This document shows positions 1 through 13,744 of a DNA stretch of 64,000 nucleotides, piece by piece. How positions within the stretch are numbered: the stretch's first letter is position 1; every line of letters starts with the position of its first letter. A program made the translations under genes and the position numbers. Origin of the DNA: Eriocheir sinensis (taxonomy: Eukaryota > Arthropoda > Malacostraca > Decapoda > Varunidae); the NCBI RefSeq assembly GCF_024679095.1, contig NW_026111675.1, positions 108,501 to 172,500 of the forward strand, given 5' to 3'. Under the pieces are notes generated by a model, which worked only from the letters and a program-made list of their open reading frames with translations, had not been told where the DNA came from and did no database searches.

Positions 1-3000
1 CTGCTGCTCCCTCCATCGTCGTGGCTGCTGCTCCCTCCGTCGTCGTGCTGCTCCCTCCCTCGTCGTGGCTGCTGCTCCCTCCGTCGTCGTGGCTGCTCCT
101 CCCTCCGTCGTCTGCTGCTCCCTCCATCGTCGTGGCTGCTGCTCCTCCATCGTGGCTGCTGCTCCCTCCATCGTCGTGGCTGCTGCTCCCTCCCTCGTCA
201 TGGCTGCTGCTCCCTCCATCGTCGTGGCTGCTGCTCCCTCCATCGTCGTGGCTGCTGCTCCCTCCATCGTCGTGGCTGCTCCTCCATCGTCATGCTGCTG
301 CTCCCTCCATCATCGGCTGCTGCTCCTTCCATCGTCGTGGCTGCTGCTCCCTCCATCCTCGTGGCTGCTCCCTCCCATCGTCTGCTGCTCCCTCCATCGT
401 CGTGGCTGCTGCTCCTCCATCGTCATGCTGCTGCTCCCTCCATCGTCGTGGCTGCTGCTCCCTCCATCGTCGTGGCTGCTGCTCCTCCATCGTCGTGCTG
501 CTGCTCCCTCCATCGTCGTAGCTGCTGCTCCTCCACGTCGTGGCTGCTGCGGCCTACATCGTCGTGGCTGCTGCTCCCTCCATCGTCGTGGCTGCTGCTC
601 CTCCATCGTCGTGGCTGCTCCCTCCATCGTCGTGGCTGCTCCCTCCATCGTCGTGGCTGCTGCTCCTCCGTCGTCGTGGCTGCTCCTCCTCGTCGTGGCT
701 GCTGCTCCTCCATCGTCGTGGCTGCTGCTCCTCCATCGTCGTGGCTGCTGCTCCCTCCATCGTCGTGGCTGCTCCCTCCATCGTCGTGGCTGCTGCTCCC
801 TCCATCGTCGTGGCTGCTGCTCCTCCATCGTCGTGGCTGCTGCTCCCTCCATCGTCGTGGCTGCTGCTCCCTCCCTCGTCATGCTGCTCCCTCCATCGTC
901 GTGGCTGCTGCTCCTCCATCGTCGTGGCTGCTGCTCCCTCCATCGTCATGCTGCTCACTCTATCGTCGTGGCTGCTGCTCCCTCCATCGTCGTGGCTTCT
1001 GCTCACTCCTTCGTCGTGGCTGCTCCCTCGTCGTGGCTGCTGCTCCCTCCCTCGTCATGGCTGATTATCCCTACATCGTAGTTGATGCTGCTCCCTACAT
1101 CTTCGTGGCTGCTGCTCCCTCCATCGTCGTGGCTGCTGCTCCCTCCATCGTCGTGGCTGCGGCTCCCTCCCTAGTCGTGGCTGCGGCTCCCTCCCGTGTC
1201 GTGGCTGCTGCTCCCTCCATCGTCGTGGCTGCTCCCTCCATCGTCGTGGCTGCTGCTCCCTCCATCGTCGTGGCTGCTGCTCCCTCCGTCGTCGTGGCTG
1301 CTGCTCCCTCCGTCGTGGCTGCTGCTCCCTCCATCGTCGTGGCTGCTGCTCTCTCCATCGTCGTGGCTGCTGCTCCCTCCATCGTCGTATGCTGCTCCCT
1401 CCCTCGTCGTGGCTGCTGCTCCTCCATCGTCGTGGCTGCTGCTCCCTCCATCGTCGTGGCTGCTGCTCCTCCCATCGTCGTGGCTGCTGCTCCTCCCGTC
1501 GTGGCTGCTGCTCCCTCCATCGTCGTGGCTGCTGCTCCTCCATCGTCGTGCTGCTCCCTCCGTCGTCGTGGCTGCTGCTCCCTCCATCGTCGTGGCTGCT
1601 GCTCCCTCCTCCATCGTCGTGCTGCTGCTCCTCCATCGTCGTGGCTGCTGCTCCCTCCATCGTCATCTGCTGCTCCCTCCATCGTCGTGGCTGCTCCCTC
1701 CATCGTCGTGGCTGCTGCTCCTCCATCGTCATGCTGCTCCCTCCATCGTCGTGGCTGCTGCTCCCTCCATCGTCGTGGCTGCTGCTCCCTCCATCGTCGT
1801 GGCTGCTGCTCCCTCCATCGTCGTGGCTGCTGCTCCCTCCATCGTCGTGGCTGCTGCTCCCTCCATCGTCGTGGCTGCTGCTCCCTACCTCGTCGTGGCT
1901 GCTGCTCCCTCCATCGTCGTGGCTGCTGCTCCCTACATCGTCGTGGCTGCTGCTCCCTCCATCGTCGTGGCTGCTGCTCCCTCCATCGTCGTGGCTGCTG
2001 CTTCCTCCATCGTCGTGGCTGCTGCTCCCTCCATCGTCGTGGCTGCTGCTCCCTCCCTCGTCATGCTGCTGCTCCCTCCATCGTCGTAGCTGCTGCTCCT
2101 GCATTGTCGGTGCTGCTGCTCCCTCCATCGTCGTGGCTGCTGCTCCCTCCATCGTCGTGGCTGCTGCTCCCTCCATCGTCGTGGCTGCTGCTCCCTCCAA
2201 CCTCGTGGCTGCTGCTCCCTCCATCATCGTGGCTGCTGCTCCCTCCATCGTCATGCTGCTGCTCCCTCCATCGTCGTGGCTGCTGCTTCCTCCATCGTCG
2301 TGGCTGCTGCTCCCTCCATCGTCGTGGCTGCTGCTCCCTCCATCGTCGTGGCTGCTGCTCCCTCCATCGTCGTGGCTGCTCCCTCCAACGTCGTGGCTGC
2401 TGCTCCTCCCGTCATAGCTGCTGCTCCCTCCATCGTCGTGGCTGCTGCTCCCTCCATCGTCGTGGCTGCTGCTCCCTCCATCGTCGTGGCTGCTGCTCCT
2501 CCATCGTCGTGGCTGCTGCTCCCTCCGTCGTCGTGCCTGATGCTCCCTCCGTGGTCGTGGCTGCTGCTCCCTCCATCGTCGTGGCTGCTGCTTCCTCCCT
2601 CGTCGTTGCTGCTGCTCCCTCCATCGTCGTGGCTGCTGCTCCCTCCATCGTCGTGGCTGCTGCTCCCTCCGTCGTCGTGCTGCGCCCTCCATCGTCGTGG
2701 CTGCTGCTCCTCCATCGTCGTGGCTGCTGCTCCCTCCATCGTCGTGGCTGCTGCTCCACCATCGTCGTGGCTGCTGCTGCCTCCGTCGTCGTGGCTGCTG
2801 CTCCCTCCGTCGTCGTGGCTGCTGCTCCCTCCATCGTCGTGCTGCTCCCTCCGTCGTCGTTGCTGCTGCTCCCTCCATCGTCGTGGCTGCTGCTCCCTCC
2901 ATCGTCGTGGCTGCTGCTCCCTCCATCGTCGTGGCTGCTGCTCCCTTCGTCGTCGTGGCTGCTGCTCCCTCCATCGTCGTGGCTGCTGCTCCCTCCGTCG

Positions 3001-6000
3001 TCGTGGCTGCTGCTCCCTCCATCGTCGTGGCTGCTGCTCCCTCCATCGTCGTAGCTGCTGCTCCCTCCATCGTCGTGGCTGCTGCTCCCTCCATCGTCGT
3101 GGCTGCTGCTCCCTCCATCATCGTGGCTGCTGCTCCCTCCATCGTCGTGGCTGCTGCTCCCTCCATCGTCGTGGCTGCTGCTCCCTCCATCGTCGTGGCT
3201 GCTGCTCCCTCCATCGTCGTGGCTGCTGCTCCCTCCATCGTCGTGGCTGCTGCTCCCTCCATCGTCGTGGCTGCTGCTCCCTCCCTCGTCGTGGCTGCTA
3301 CTCCCTTCGTCATCGTGGCTGCTGCTCCCTCCATCGTCGTGGCTGCTGCTCCCTCCGTCGTCGTGGCTGCTGCTCCCTCCGTCGTCGTGGCTGCTGCTCC
3401 CTCCATCGTCGTGCCTGCTGCTCCCTCCATCGTCGTGGCTGCTGCTCCCTCCGTCGTCGTGGCTGCTGCTCCCTCCGTCGTCGTGGCTGCTGCTCCCTCC
3501 ATCGTCGTGGCTGCTGCTCCCTCCATCGTAGTGGCTGCTGCTCCCTCCGTCGTCGTGGCTGCTGCTCCCTCCCTCGTCGTGGCTGCTGCTCCCTCCGTCG
3601 TCGTGGCTGCTGCTCCCTCCGTCGTCGTGGCTGCTACTCCCTTCGTCATCGTGGCTGCTGCTCCCTCCATCGTCGTGGCTGCTGCTCCCTTCGTCGTCGT
3701 AACTGCTGCTCCCTCCCTCGTCGTGGCTGCTGCTCCCTCCGTCGTCGTGGCTGCTGCTCCCTCCGTCGTCGTGGCTGCTGCTCCCTCCATGTCTCCCTCC
3801 TCATCGTGGCTGCTGCTCCCTCGTCGTGGCTGCTGCTCCCTCCATCGTCGTGGCTGCTGCTTCCTCCGTCGTCGTGGCTGCTGCTCCCTCCATCGTCGTG
3901 GCTGCTGCTCCCTCGTCGTGGCTGCTGCTCCCTCCCTCGTCGTGGCTGCTGCTCCCTCCATCGTCGTGGCTGCTGCTCCCACGTCGTCGCTGCTGCTCCC
4001 TCCGTCGTCGTGGCTGCTGCTCCCTCCCGTCGTCGGCTGCTGCTCCTCCATCGTCGTGCTGCTCCTTCCGTCGTCGTGGCTGCTGCTCCCTCCATCGTCG
4101 AGGCTGCTGCTCCCTCCCTCGTCGTGGCTGCTGCTCCCTCCATCGTCGTGGCTGCTGCTCCCTCCATCGTCCTGGCTGCTGCTCCCTCCATCGTCGTGGC
4201 TGCTGCTTTCTCCCTCGTCGTGGCTGCTCCCTCCCTCGTCGTGGCTGCTCCCTCCATCATCATGCTGCTGCTCCCGCGTCGTGGCTGCTGCTCCCTCCAT
4301 CGTCGTGGCTGCTGCTCCCTCCGTCGTCGTGGCTGCTGCTCCCTCCCTCGTCGTGGCTGCTGCTCCCTCCGTCGTCGTGGCTGCTGCTCCCTCCATCGTC
4401 GTGGCTGCTGCTCCCTCCATCGTCGTGGCTGCTGCTCCCTCCATCGTCGTGGCTGCTGCTCCCTCCCTCGTCGTGGCTGCTGCTCCCTCCCTCGTCGTGG
4501 CTGCTGCTCCCTCCATCGTCGTGGCTGCTGCTCCCTCCATCGTCGTGGCTGCTGCTCCCTCCATCGTCGTGGCTGCTGCTCCCTCCATCGTCGTGGCTGC
4601 TGCTCCCTCCGTCGTGGCGGCTGCTCCTCCCTCGTCGTCGTGGCTGCTGCTCCTCCTCGTCGTGGCTGCTGCTCCCTCCCCCGTCGTGGCTGCTCCCTCC
4701 CTCGTCGTGGCTGCTGCTCCCTCCCTCGTCGTGGCTGCTGCTCCCTCCATCGTCGTGGCTGCTGCTACCTCCATCGTCGTGGCTGCTGCTCCCTCCATCG
4801 TCGTGGCTGCTGCTCCCTCCCTCGTCGTGGCTGCTGCTCCCTCCATCGTCGTGGCTGCTGCTCCCTCCATCGTCGTGGCTGCTGCTCCATCCCTCGTCGT
4901 GGCTGCTGCTCCCTCCATCGTCGTGGCTGCTGCTCCCTCCGTCGTCGTGGCTGCTGCTCCCTCCCTCGTCGTGGCTGCTGCTTCCTCCGTCGTCGTGGCT
5001 CCTGCTCCTCCATCGTCGTGGCTGCTGCTCCCTCCATCGTCGTGGCTGTTCTCTCCCTCGTCGTGGCTGCTGTTCCCTCCATCGTCGTGGCTGCTGTTCC
5101 TTCCATCGTCGTGGCTGCTGCTCCCTCCATCGTCGTGGCTGCTGCTCCCTCCATCGTCGTGGCTGCTGCTCCCTCCATCGTCGTGGCTGCTGCTACCTAC
5201 ATCGTCGTGGCTGCTGCTCCCTCCATCGTCGTGGCTGCTCCCTCCGTCGTCGTGGCTGCTGCTCCCTTCGTCGTCGTGGCTGCTGCTCCCTCCCTCGTCG
5301 TGGCTGCTACTCCCTTCGTCATCGTGGCTGCTGCTCCCTCCATCGTCGTGGCTGCTGCTCCCTCCCTCGTCGTGGCTGCTGCTCCCTCCATCGTCGTGGC
5401 TGCTGCTCCCTCCATCGTCGTGGCTGCTGCTCCCTCCATCGTCGTGGCTGCGGCCTCCTCCCTCGTCGTGGCTGCTGCTCCCTCCCTCGTCGTGGCTGCT
5501 GCTCCTCCATCGTCGTGGCTGCTGCTCCTTCGTCGTCGTGGCTGCTCCCTCCGTCGTCGTGGCTGCTGCTCCTCCTCGTTGCTGCTGCTCCCTCCCTCGT
5601 CGTGGCTGCTGCTCCCTCCCTCGTCGTGGCTGCTGCTCCCTCCCTCGTCATGGCTGCTGCTCCCTCCCTCGTCGTGGCTGCTGCTCCCTCCATCGTCGTG
5701 GCTGCTGCTCCCTCCATCGTCGTGGCTGCTGCTCCTCATCGTCGTGGCTGCTCCCTCCCCTCGTCGTGGCTGCTCCCTCCCCTCGTCGTGGCTGCTGCTC
5801 CTCCATCGTCGTGGCTGCTGCTCCCTCCGTCGTGGCTGCTGCTCCCTCACTCGTCGTGGCTGCTGCTCCTCCCTCGTCGTGCTGCTGCTCCCTTCCCTCG
5901 TCGTGGCTGCTGCCCTCCATCGTCGTGGCTGCTGCTCCTCCTCGTCGGCTGCTGCTCCTCCTCGTCGTGGCTGCTCCCTCCCTCGTCGTGGCTGCTGCTC

Positions 6001-6228
6001 CTTCCCTCGTCGTGGCTGCTGCTCCCTCCGTCGTCGTGGCTGCTGCTCCCTCCCTCGTCGTGACTGCTGCTCCCTTCGTCGTCGTGGCTGCTGCTCCCTC
6101 CGTCGTCGTGGCTGCTGCTCCCTCCATCGTCGTGGCTGCTGCTCCCTCCCTCGTCGTGGCTGCTGCTCCCTCCCTCGTCGTGGCTGCTGCTCCCTCCATC
6201 GTCGTGGCTGCTGCTCCCTCCCTCGCCG
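1..6228. repeat. 24-bp minisatellite (GCTGCTGCTCCCTCCATCGTCGTG-type)
   Basis: The stretch is an essentially uninterrupted tandem array of a 24-bp unit made of GCTGCTGCT, CCCTCC and ATCGTCGTG. Common point variants are ATC to GTC or CTC, and many units are shortened by 1 or 3 bases. The array is irregular from 1 to about 2700 and more regular from 2900 to 5000. The unit has no stop codon in any of six frames, so frames of more than 1000 codons arise on both strands (AAAPSIVV-type plus, EGAAATTM-type minus). Frequent single-base length variants shift the frame between units, which argues against selection for a protein. The array reaches the left window edge and so is longer than seen. Confidence 0.95.
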
Positions 6229-6947
6229 TTCATCAACGTGCACTTGTACTTCTCGACGAGGCACTTTTCTATGCAGCCCGCCACCGCTGAGGCAAGCACC
6301 TCGGCCACAGGGACGTTGGCTGCCAAACAGTGACACTGGAAGAGGCGCGTGAGGAGCCATGCTGGCGTGCACACCCTCCGGGGAGCGTCATGGCAGTGAC
6401 TGCGCAGGAAACCATACAGGAGAACCTGCGTCTGCAGCCTTAGCTGCTCCTGGTCTTCAGCGGCCCACGCGGACTGAACTGTGGGCTGTGCAAGGCACAC
6501 CAATTTACCGCCTTCTTTGAGCCACGCATAATCTCCTCCCACTAGTCTGACAGTTTTTACTGTCTCTTTGTTATTTTCGTACAGCACAAAGCTGCCAGGT
6601 GCTGGGGGAGAAGACCTCCCACACATTCCTTGCCGATCGCTGGTAACCACAACGGGTCGGACCAGCGAAGGTTTCTGACCGTGGCTTCTAATTTTCAGAT
6701 CGCGCGCACCTTCCAAGGGTGAGCTGGGCGACAAAAGATCTCGCCCTGCTTTCTTAGCAGGTTTGAACCTTCCTGCCTTGGGCAGCACAACGGATTTCTC
6801 GACGAGTTTTATCGGTGTGTTGTCACTCTCCCTGCCGAGGAGCTCCCGCTCCTCCCGGTACCACGAGGCGATCAGGGATGCCGCTCGCCCCCCTGGCTGG
6901 GCAAGGCGACCCCCGAGGCTCTTGGTTCCGGTGATTGGGTGGGCCAT
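5847..6947 (-). CDS. unrecognised ORF running into the minisatellite
   Basis: This 366-codon frame has two parts. Residues 1 to about 240 are unique sequence; the rest is minisatellite read as GGSSSHDD repeats. The ATG at 6947 has a good start context (GGA before, G after), and an in-frame TAG lies six codons upstream. The first 90 residues are basic and rich in Gly, Lys and Arg. Residues 140-240 are richer in Cys and Leu, with mixed composition that looks like a real folded protein rather than translated noise. I do not recognise a family and see no signal peptide or membrane segment. It could be a single exon, a transposon protein, or chance. The repeat tail suggests that any true stop or splice site was displaced by array growth. 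Confidence 0.35.
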   Translation of the reverse strand: MAHPITGTKSLGGRLAQPGGRAASLIASWYREERELLGRESDNTPIKLVEKSVVLPKAGRFKPAKKAGRDLLSPSSPLEGARDLKIRSHGQKPSLVRPVVVTSDRQGMCGRSSPPAPGSFVLYENNKETVKTVRLVGGDYAWLKEGGKLVCLAQPTVQSAWAAEDQEQLRLQTQVLLYGFLRSHCHDAPRRVCTPAWLLTRLFQCHCLAANVPVAEVLASAVAGCIEKCLVEKYKCTLMNGEGGSSSHDDGGSSSHDEGGSSSHDEGGSSSHDDGGSSSHDDGGSSSHDDEGSSSHDEGGSSSHDDGGSSSHDEGRSSSHDEGGSSHDEEEQQPTRRSSSHDDGGQQPRRGKGAAARRGRSSSHDE

Positions 6948-7120
6948 TCCTCTCTCTGGTATCTACACATAGGGCTCGATTCAACACATCACCTCGGATT
7001 CGAGTAAGCCGTTTTGGGGACCTTGGAGTTGACATTGCACCCCCCCGAGTCTAGAGCTGGTTGACCGCGCGGCCCGTGACGACACACACAGAATGATGGT
7101 GATGCCGCACAATGTGGAAC

Positions 7121-7121
<1 letters not shown>

Positions 7122-7211
<90 letters not shown>
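7122..7211. repeat. (CT)n microsatellite
   Basis: About 45 uninterrupted CT dinucleotides. It separates the unrecognised ORF from the CR1-type LINE. Confidence 0.98.
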
Positions 7212-7214
<3 letters not shown>

Positions 7215-7397
7215 CATTGTGTTACACAATTTCTCATTGCCTAATCCACTCACTTCCTTGCCTTTTCGCCTGCTTGTGTGTGCTGCTCAGGCGCTGACAC
7301 ACACACATAAGAACATAAGAACATAAGAACGCAGGAGTCTGCAAGAGGCCGGTAGGCCTGTACGAGGCAGCTCCTTTGACCCTAAGCTCCCGTGTAT

Positions 7398-10256
7398 CTA
7401 ATCCCACCTAATATCGCTGTCCATGAATTTATCTAGTCTATTTTTGAATGTGACAATTGTATTGGCACTCACCACATGACTGCTAAGCCTATTCCACTCA
7501 TCCACCACCCTGTTAGTAAACCAATTTTTGCCTATGTCCCTGTTGAATCTGAATTTATCCAGTTTAAACCCATTACTTCGTGTCCTACCCGGTTCTCTTA
7601 CCAACAAAACCTTATGAATGTCTCCCTTATTAAAGCCCTTCATCCATTTATAAACCTCGATCATGTCTCCACGCACCCTTCGCCTTTCTAGAGAATGCAA
7701 GTTTAACTGTTTGAGTCTTTCCTCGTATGGCAAGTTTCTCAACCCCTGAATCATCTTAGTCATCCTCCTCTGCACCGATTCTAACATTTTGATATCCATT
7801 CTATAGTAGGGTGACCAGAACTGAACCGCATAGTCAAGATGAGGTCTAACTAATGCTAAATATAGTTTGAGGAAGACTTCGGGGCTTCTGTTGCTTAAGC
7901 TCCTTGAAATAAATCCCAGTACCATATTAGCTCGATTTCTAGCTTGAATGCATTGTGCCCTTGGACGGAGATCAGAGCTCACTAAGACACCTAAATCCCT
8001 CTCGCACCCAGACCTACTTATGAGAGTGTCATTTAAGCAATAGTTATGTGAGTGGTTGTTCCTACCTACACTCAGAATACTGCACTTCCCTACATTGAAC
8101 TCCATCTGCCATTTATCCGCCCAGTCATATAATCTGTTGAGTTCACCTTGGAGAATACTAGCGTCCTGATCCGACTCAATTACTCTACCGATCTTGGTAT
8201 CATCTGCAAATTTACTAACATCACTACTAATTCCTGTGTCTAAGTCATTGATATAAATAATAAACAAAGTGGACCTAATACCGAACCTTGGGACCCCACT
8301 GTAACACATCCCCAGTCAGATCTTTTACCATTGATTTGCACTCTTTGCTTCCTATTGCTAAGCCACGCCTTGACCCAGTTCAAAACTTTACCCTCTACTC
8401 CGTGAGCCTGTAATTTAAGCAACAGTCGTTGGTGAGGAACTTTGTCAAACGCTTTACTAAAATCAAGATAGATTACATCATAATTTTCATCTCTGTCAAC
8501 CGCCTCAAATACTTTATTGTAGAAGGACAAGAGATTGGTGAGGCATGACCTACCTTTTGTGAACCCATGCTGCGAGTCGTGGATTAAGCTATGTTTCTCT
8601 AAATGCTCCCGAATGTTCCTGGCTATTATGGACTCCAGCATCTTCCCTATAACCGATGTTAAGCTAATTGGGCGATAGTTTGAAGCAACTGACCTGTCCC
8701 CCTTTTTAAAAATCGGCGTCACATTAGCTACTTTCCATAGGCTCGGCACATAGCCAGTATTTACCGACATCTTAAAGATGTCGGTTAGTGGGTCACTGAT
8801 TATATCACCTAACTACTTTAATACCCTCGGAAATATCCCGTCAGGACCTGGCGACTTGTTCTTCTTAAGCTTATCTATCTCATCCTGAACTACTTGCCTG
8901 GTAATGATTATATCCCTCAATTTATCGCCATCCCCGCCCTCGTACACCTGAACTCTTTCCGGTATAGTCGTTCGATCCTCCTGTGTGAATACTGAAAGGA
9001 AGTAGTCGTTAAACAATGTGCTCATATTTTCGTAATTTTCTACTAGCTCCCCTGTGTTTGTTTTCAGCGGTCCAATTTTCTCCCTTGTTTTTGTTCTATA
9101 CATCTGAAAGAAGCCCTTAGGATTACTTTTCGCCTCATTTGCTACTTTGTTCTCATTGCTCTTTTTTGCTATCCTGGTGTTTTTCTTAACTAATCTAGAT
9201 AGTTCGACGTACCGGCCCCTGAGATGTGTTTCCCCATTCTTTATTTTCTGATAAATTCCCTTATTTAACCCAATCTCGTGTTTTAGTCCACGAGTCATCC
9301 ACTTAGGATCATTGTTTTCTTTTCTAAGTGTTCGCTGTGGTATATGCTGTTCTTGCCCCTCTACTATTACTCTAACTAAATTATTGTAAGACATTTCTAC
9401 CTGGTTCTCCTGGCTCTCCAATCCGCAGTTCTGGCCCTCATGAATCCCTAAATTATCACAGTTTACCACTTCAAGATGTCTTCGAAGCCCCTCGTAGTTT
9501 GCTCTTCTAAAATCTGGCACTAACACTGGGTTTGGTTCGCGGGTTACCGCCCAGTCTAAGCTAAAACGAACCGTTCTGTGATCACTATTTCCTAACTCTC
9601 CGCCCACCTCCAACTCACGTAGCAAGTTCCCATTATTGGTTAGGACTAAGTCTAATATGTTATCTCCTCTGGTAGGCTCAGTAACTACCTGCTTAAGGAA
9701 ATTATCTTGTATAACTTCAAGAAAGTCCTCGGCTTCCAGGTCACCCACTAGATCTTCCCAGTCTATATTCCTATAATTAAAGTCCGCCATTGCGCAGACA
9801 TTTCTACTCATACTCGCCCTGCCAATCTCCTGTAGTAATATACTCGTGTCCTGCCTGTTAAGGTTGGGTGGCCTGTATATAACTCCTAGAGTTAGTTTTT
9901 CTTTCCCTTTGTAAACGTCCACCCAAACTGATTCTGAATCCATGTTAGTTTTGACTGAGTTGTTAACTAAACATTTAAGTGAGTCTTTAACATATAGCGC
10001 AACTCCACCTCCCTTTCTGCCCCTTCTGTCTTTGTGAAACATCTGATAACCCGTTATTTCAAATTCTGATCTAAAATTTCTATTAGCAGTGTCTATCCAT
10101 GTCTCAGTGATCGCTATTATGTCAAAATTTTCTGAACAAGCTTCACCCCTTAGTAAGTCTATCTTGTTTCTGAGGCTCCTGCTGTTAGTATAGAAGATTC
10201 TTAGCCCGTCCTCTGTTACTCCTCTAGAAATACTTCTAACCTGCCTGGTTATATTA
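7398..10256 (-). pseudogene. CR1-type LINE ORF2: endonuclease + reverse transcriptase
   Basis: The product would nick target DNA and copy the element RNA by target-primed reverse transcription. The endonuclease (about 10200-9500) shows the N-terminal YTNSRSLRNKID block, AITETW, then LGVIYRPPN, MADFNYRNIDWE and the catalytic GNSDH block. The reverse transcriptase (about 8850-7900) shows [35 protein letters not shown] and the FADD catalytic box at about 8197. The C-terminus has LVRPHLDYAVQFWSPYY and NWFTNRVVDEWN. An in-frame TAG at 8813 separates the domains. A frameshift between about 8240 and 8309, at the GSVLGP block, puts the FADD half in another frame. The start lies near or upstream of 10256, where the frame stays open past the ORF1 stop. 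Confidence 0.88.
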
Positions 10257-10260
10257 TGAG

Positions 10261-10470
10261 CTAGATGTCCCCTCCCATTACTCCTCCCATTGCTCCCATT
10301 ACTCCCCCCTCGCCTATACTAAAAATCCTCAGGGTACCAAGTGCTCGCTCAAGGGAGTCTGAGAGAGCCTCAACACCCTTGAACGTCAAGTGTATCCCGT
10401 CACGGGCGTAGAGGGCGTCGTTGCCAAAGAAGAGGTCCCAATTGTCGACGAACAGCACAAGAAATGGAGA
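10261..10470 (-). pseudogene. CR1 ORF1 C-terminus, SGNH esterase-like remnant
   Basis: About 70 codons end in TAG at 10261, directly upstream of ORF2. The segment contains [10 protein letters not shown] and [17 protein letters not shown]. The Asp-x-x-His in ARDGIH is the last catalytic block of SGNH/GDSL esterases. An esterase domain in ORF1 is established for some CR1-group LINEs. Everything N-terminal, including the Ser block, is absent because the CA/CT microsatellite begins here. The fragment is therefore not functional, but it identifies the ORF1 type. Confidence 0.72.
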
Positions 10471-10472
10471 CG

Positions 10473-11687
<1,215 letters not shown>

Positions 11688-11745
<58 letters not shown>

Positions 11746-11772
11746 CAGATTCAGATTCAGATTCAGATTCAG
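11688..11772. repeat. (AG)n followed by (AGATTC)n
   Basis: About 27 AG dinucleotides are followed by five AGATTC hexamers. On the minus strand the hexamer reads GAATCT and sits exactly at the 3' end of the next LINE, so it is probably that element's tail. Confidence 0.9.
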
Positions 11773-13744
11773 AAGTTTATTCCATTTTCCAATGGTTATT
11801 CTTCACATTTATACAATAAAGCACATGAGTATATAAGTACATAGTAGCTACATCCTGTCCTGCCTTTATCTACGGCAAGGAGTCTAATTTTAGAATAGAT
11901 GTGCAATAAAAATTTTAAAATTAAAAGAAATAAAATATATTAAAATACATTAATAAAAGACTAAAAAAGACTACATATTGAACTGGTCACTAAAAAGATA
12001 TTGGTGCAATTGCTTCTTAAAAGATGGTAAAGATTGTGCATTCCTTATCGAGAGAGGGAGGCTGTTCCAGAGTGTTGGTGCAGCCACAAGCATGGATCTT
12101 GCCCCTGTACTGGTGCGTGCTTTGGGGACGTGCAGCTGATGCTGCTGTCTGGTAGGAACAGTGCTCATGTCACTCACATATGGCAAATAAAACAAATAGC
12201 TCGGTACGTTTCCCTTTATGATGTTATAGGTCATTACGCCTAGTTCGTACTCGTATTTTTTGTTTACCTTCAGCCAACCGAGTTCCTTTGAGAATGGCGT
12301 CACATGGTCACGTTTGGCGCCACCACCCAGTGCAACCTTTGCAGCATAGTTTTGCAATTTTTGAATTTGTTGCATGTGTGTTTTATTAGCGGTGCCCCAT
12401 ATTTTTATTCCATAATTAATTATGCTTAATACAAGCGATTGTACAGCTGTAATTCTTGCCTTTTTGCTAAAGTTCTCTTTTATACGATTTATGTACATAA
12501 TGGTACTAAAAATCTTACTACTTATTTTGTTTATGTGCGCATCAAAAGTCAAGTGAGCGTCAAAATATACACCCAAGTTCTTGAGGGAGGTGCTGGGGAT
12601 GATGTTACTATCATCATCCTGTAGGTGGATGTTTTGTGGGATCTGGGATGTCATTCCCCGACTTCCAATAAACATGCACTGGGTTTTCTTTGTGTTTAAC
12701 ATTAAGCCATTTAATTGGAAATATCTTTTCGATTTTAATAAAGTTTCCTCTCCTCTGCGAATTAGGTCTTGAATTCTGTCTATGTTTCCCGTGTGTATGA
12801 ACTGTGTGTCATCCGCGTACTGGATGACGAGGCAATCGGAGACGTATTGTGAGAGGTCATTTACGTACATTAAAAATAAGATAGGCCCGAGCACTTATCC
12901 TTGAGGAACTCCATAGGAGACGTCTAATTTATCTGAAATATGTTTGTTGATACGGACAGACTGAGTTCTGTCACGAAGGTAATCACTAAACCAAACTGTA
13001 TCTATTCTCAGTTCCTTTAGCTTGTTCAGTAATATTTGATGATTGACACTGTCAAACGCTTTTGACAAATCGCACAAAGTAACTAAGGATATGTTACCTT
13101 TATCAATGTTCTTATAAAGTTTATTGGATAGTGTTAGTAGAGCGCTTTCACTAGACAGTGCAGCTCTAAAGCCGTGTTGTGTGTTATTAAGGAGATGGTT
13201 TCCTTCAAGATGTTGGATTAGCTGACCTGTTACAACTTTCTCCAGGATTTTAGAGACAATGGGCAGAAGTGATATTGGTCTATAGTCTTTTGGGTCGCTT
13301 GTATCTCCGCCTTTAAAAATAGGGACGACTACTGAGTGTTTCCATGGTAACGGGAATGTTCCAGTTGTTATTGAGGTATTTATAATGCATGTTAAGTACG
13401 TTATTATAACTGGCAAAGATTCTTTTAAGAAGCGCGTTGGAATGCCATCTGAGCCAAGTGCGGAAGAGTTTTTAAGTTGTTTCAGTACTAGCATAATAGT
13501 CTGGGAGTCAGGTGGTTGAGGTCTTAACATATCACATGTTGGGTTTATGGTGTCACATGCATTGAGTTGTGATTCATTGTCATGATTTAATACGTTTTGG
13601 TGTGATTTATCAAAAGTTTATTTCCCAACATTTGCAAAATATCTATTATATCTATTAATTTCATCACTGATTGTTTTTTCGTCTTCTAAGAGTAGTGGAC
13701 AGGTTGTGTTTTTGTTACTTGGTACGAGTTGTTTCAACGTGTTT

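Noticed and set aside
1055..4918. Giant open frames (over 1200 codons) on both strands in the left minisatellite
   Set aside because: The 24-bp unit has no stop in any frame, so open frames follow automatically. Units with 1-base changes in length shift frame repeatedly, which selection on a protein would not allow.
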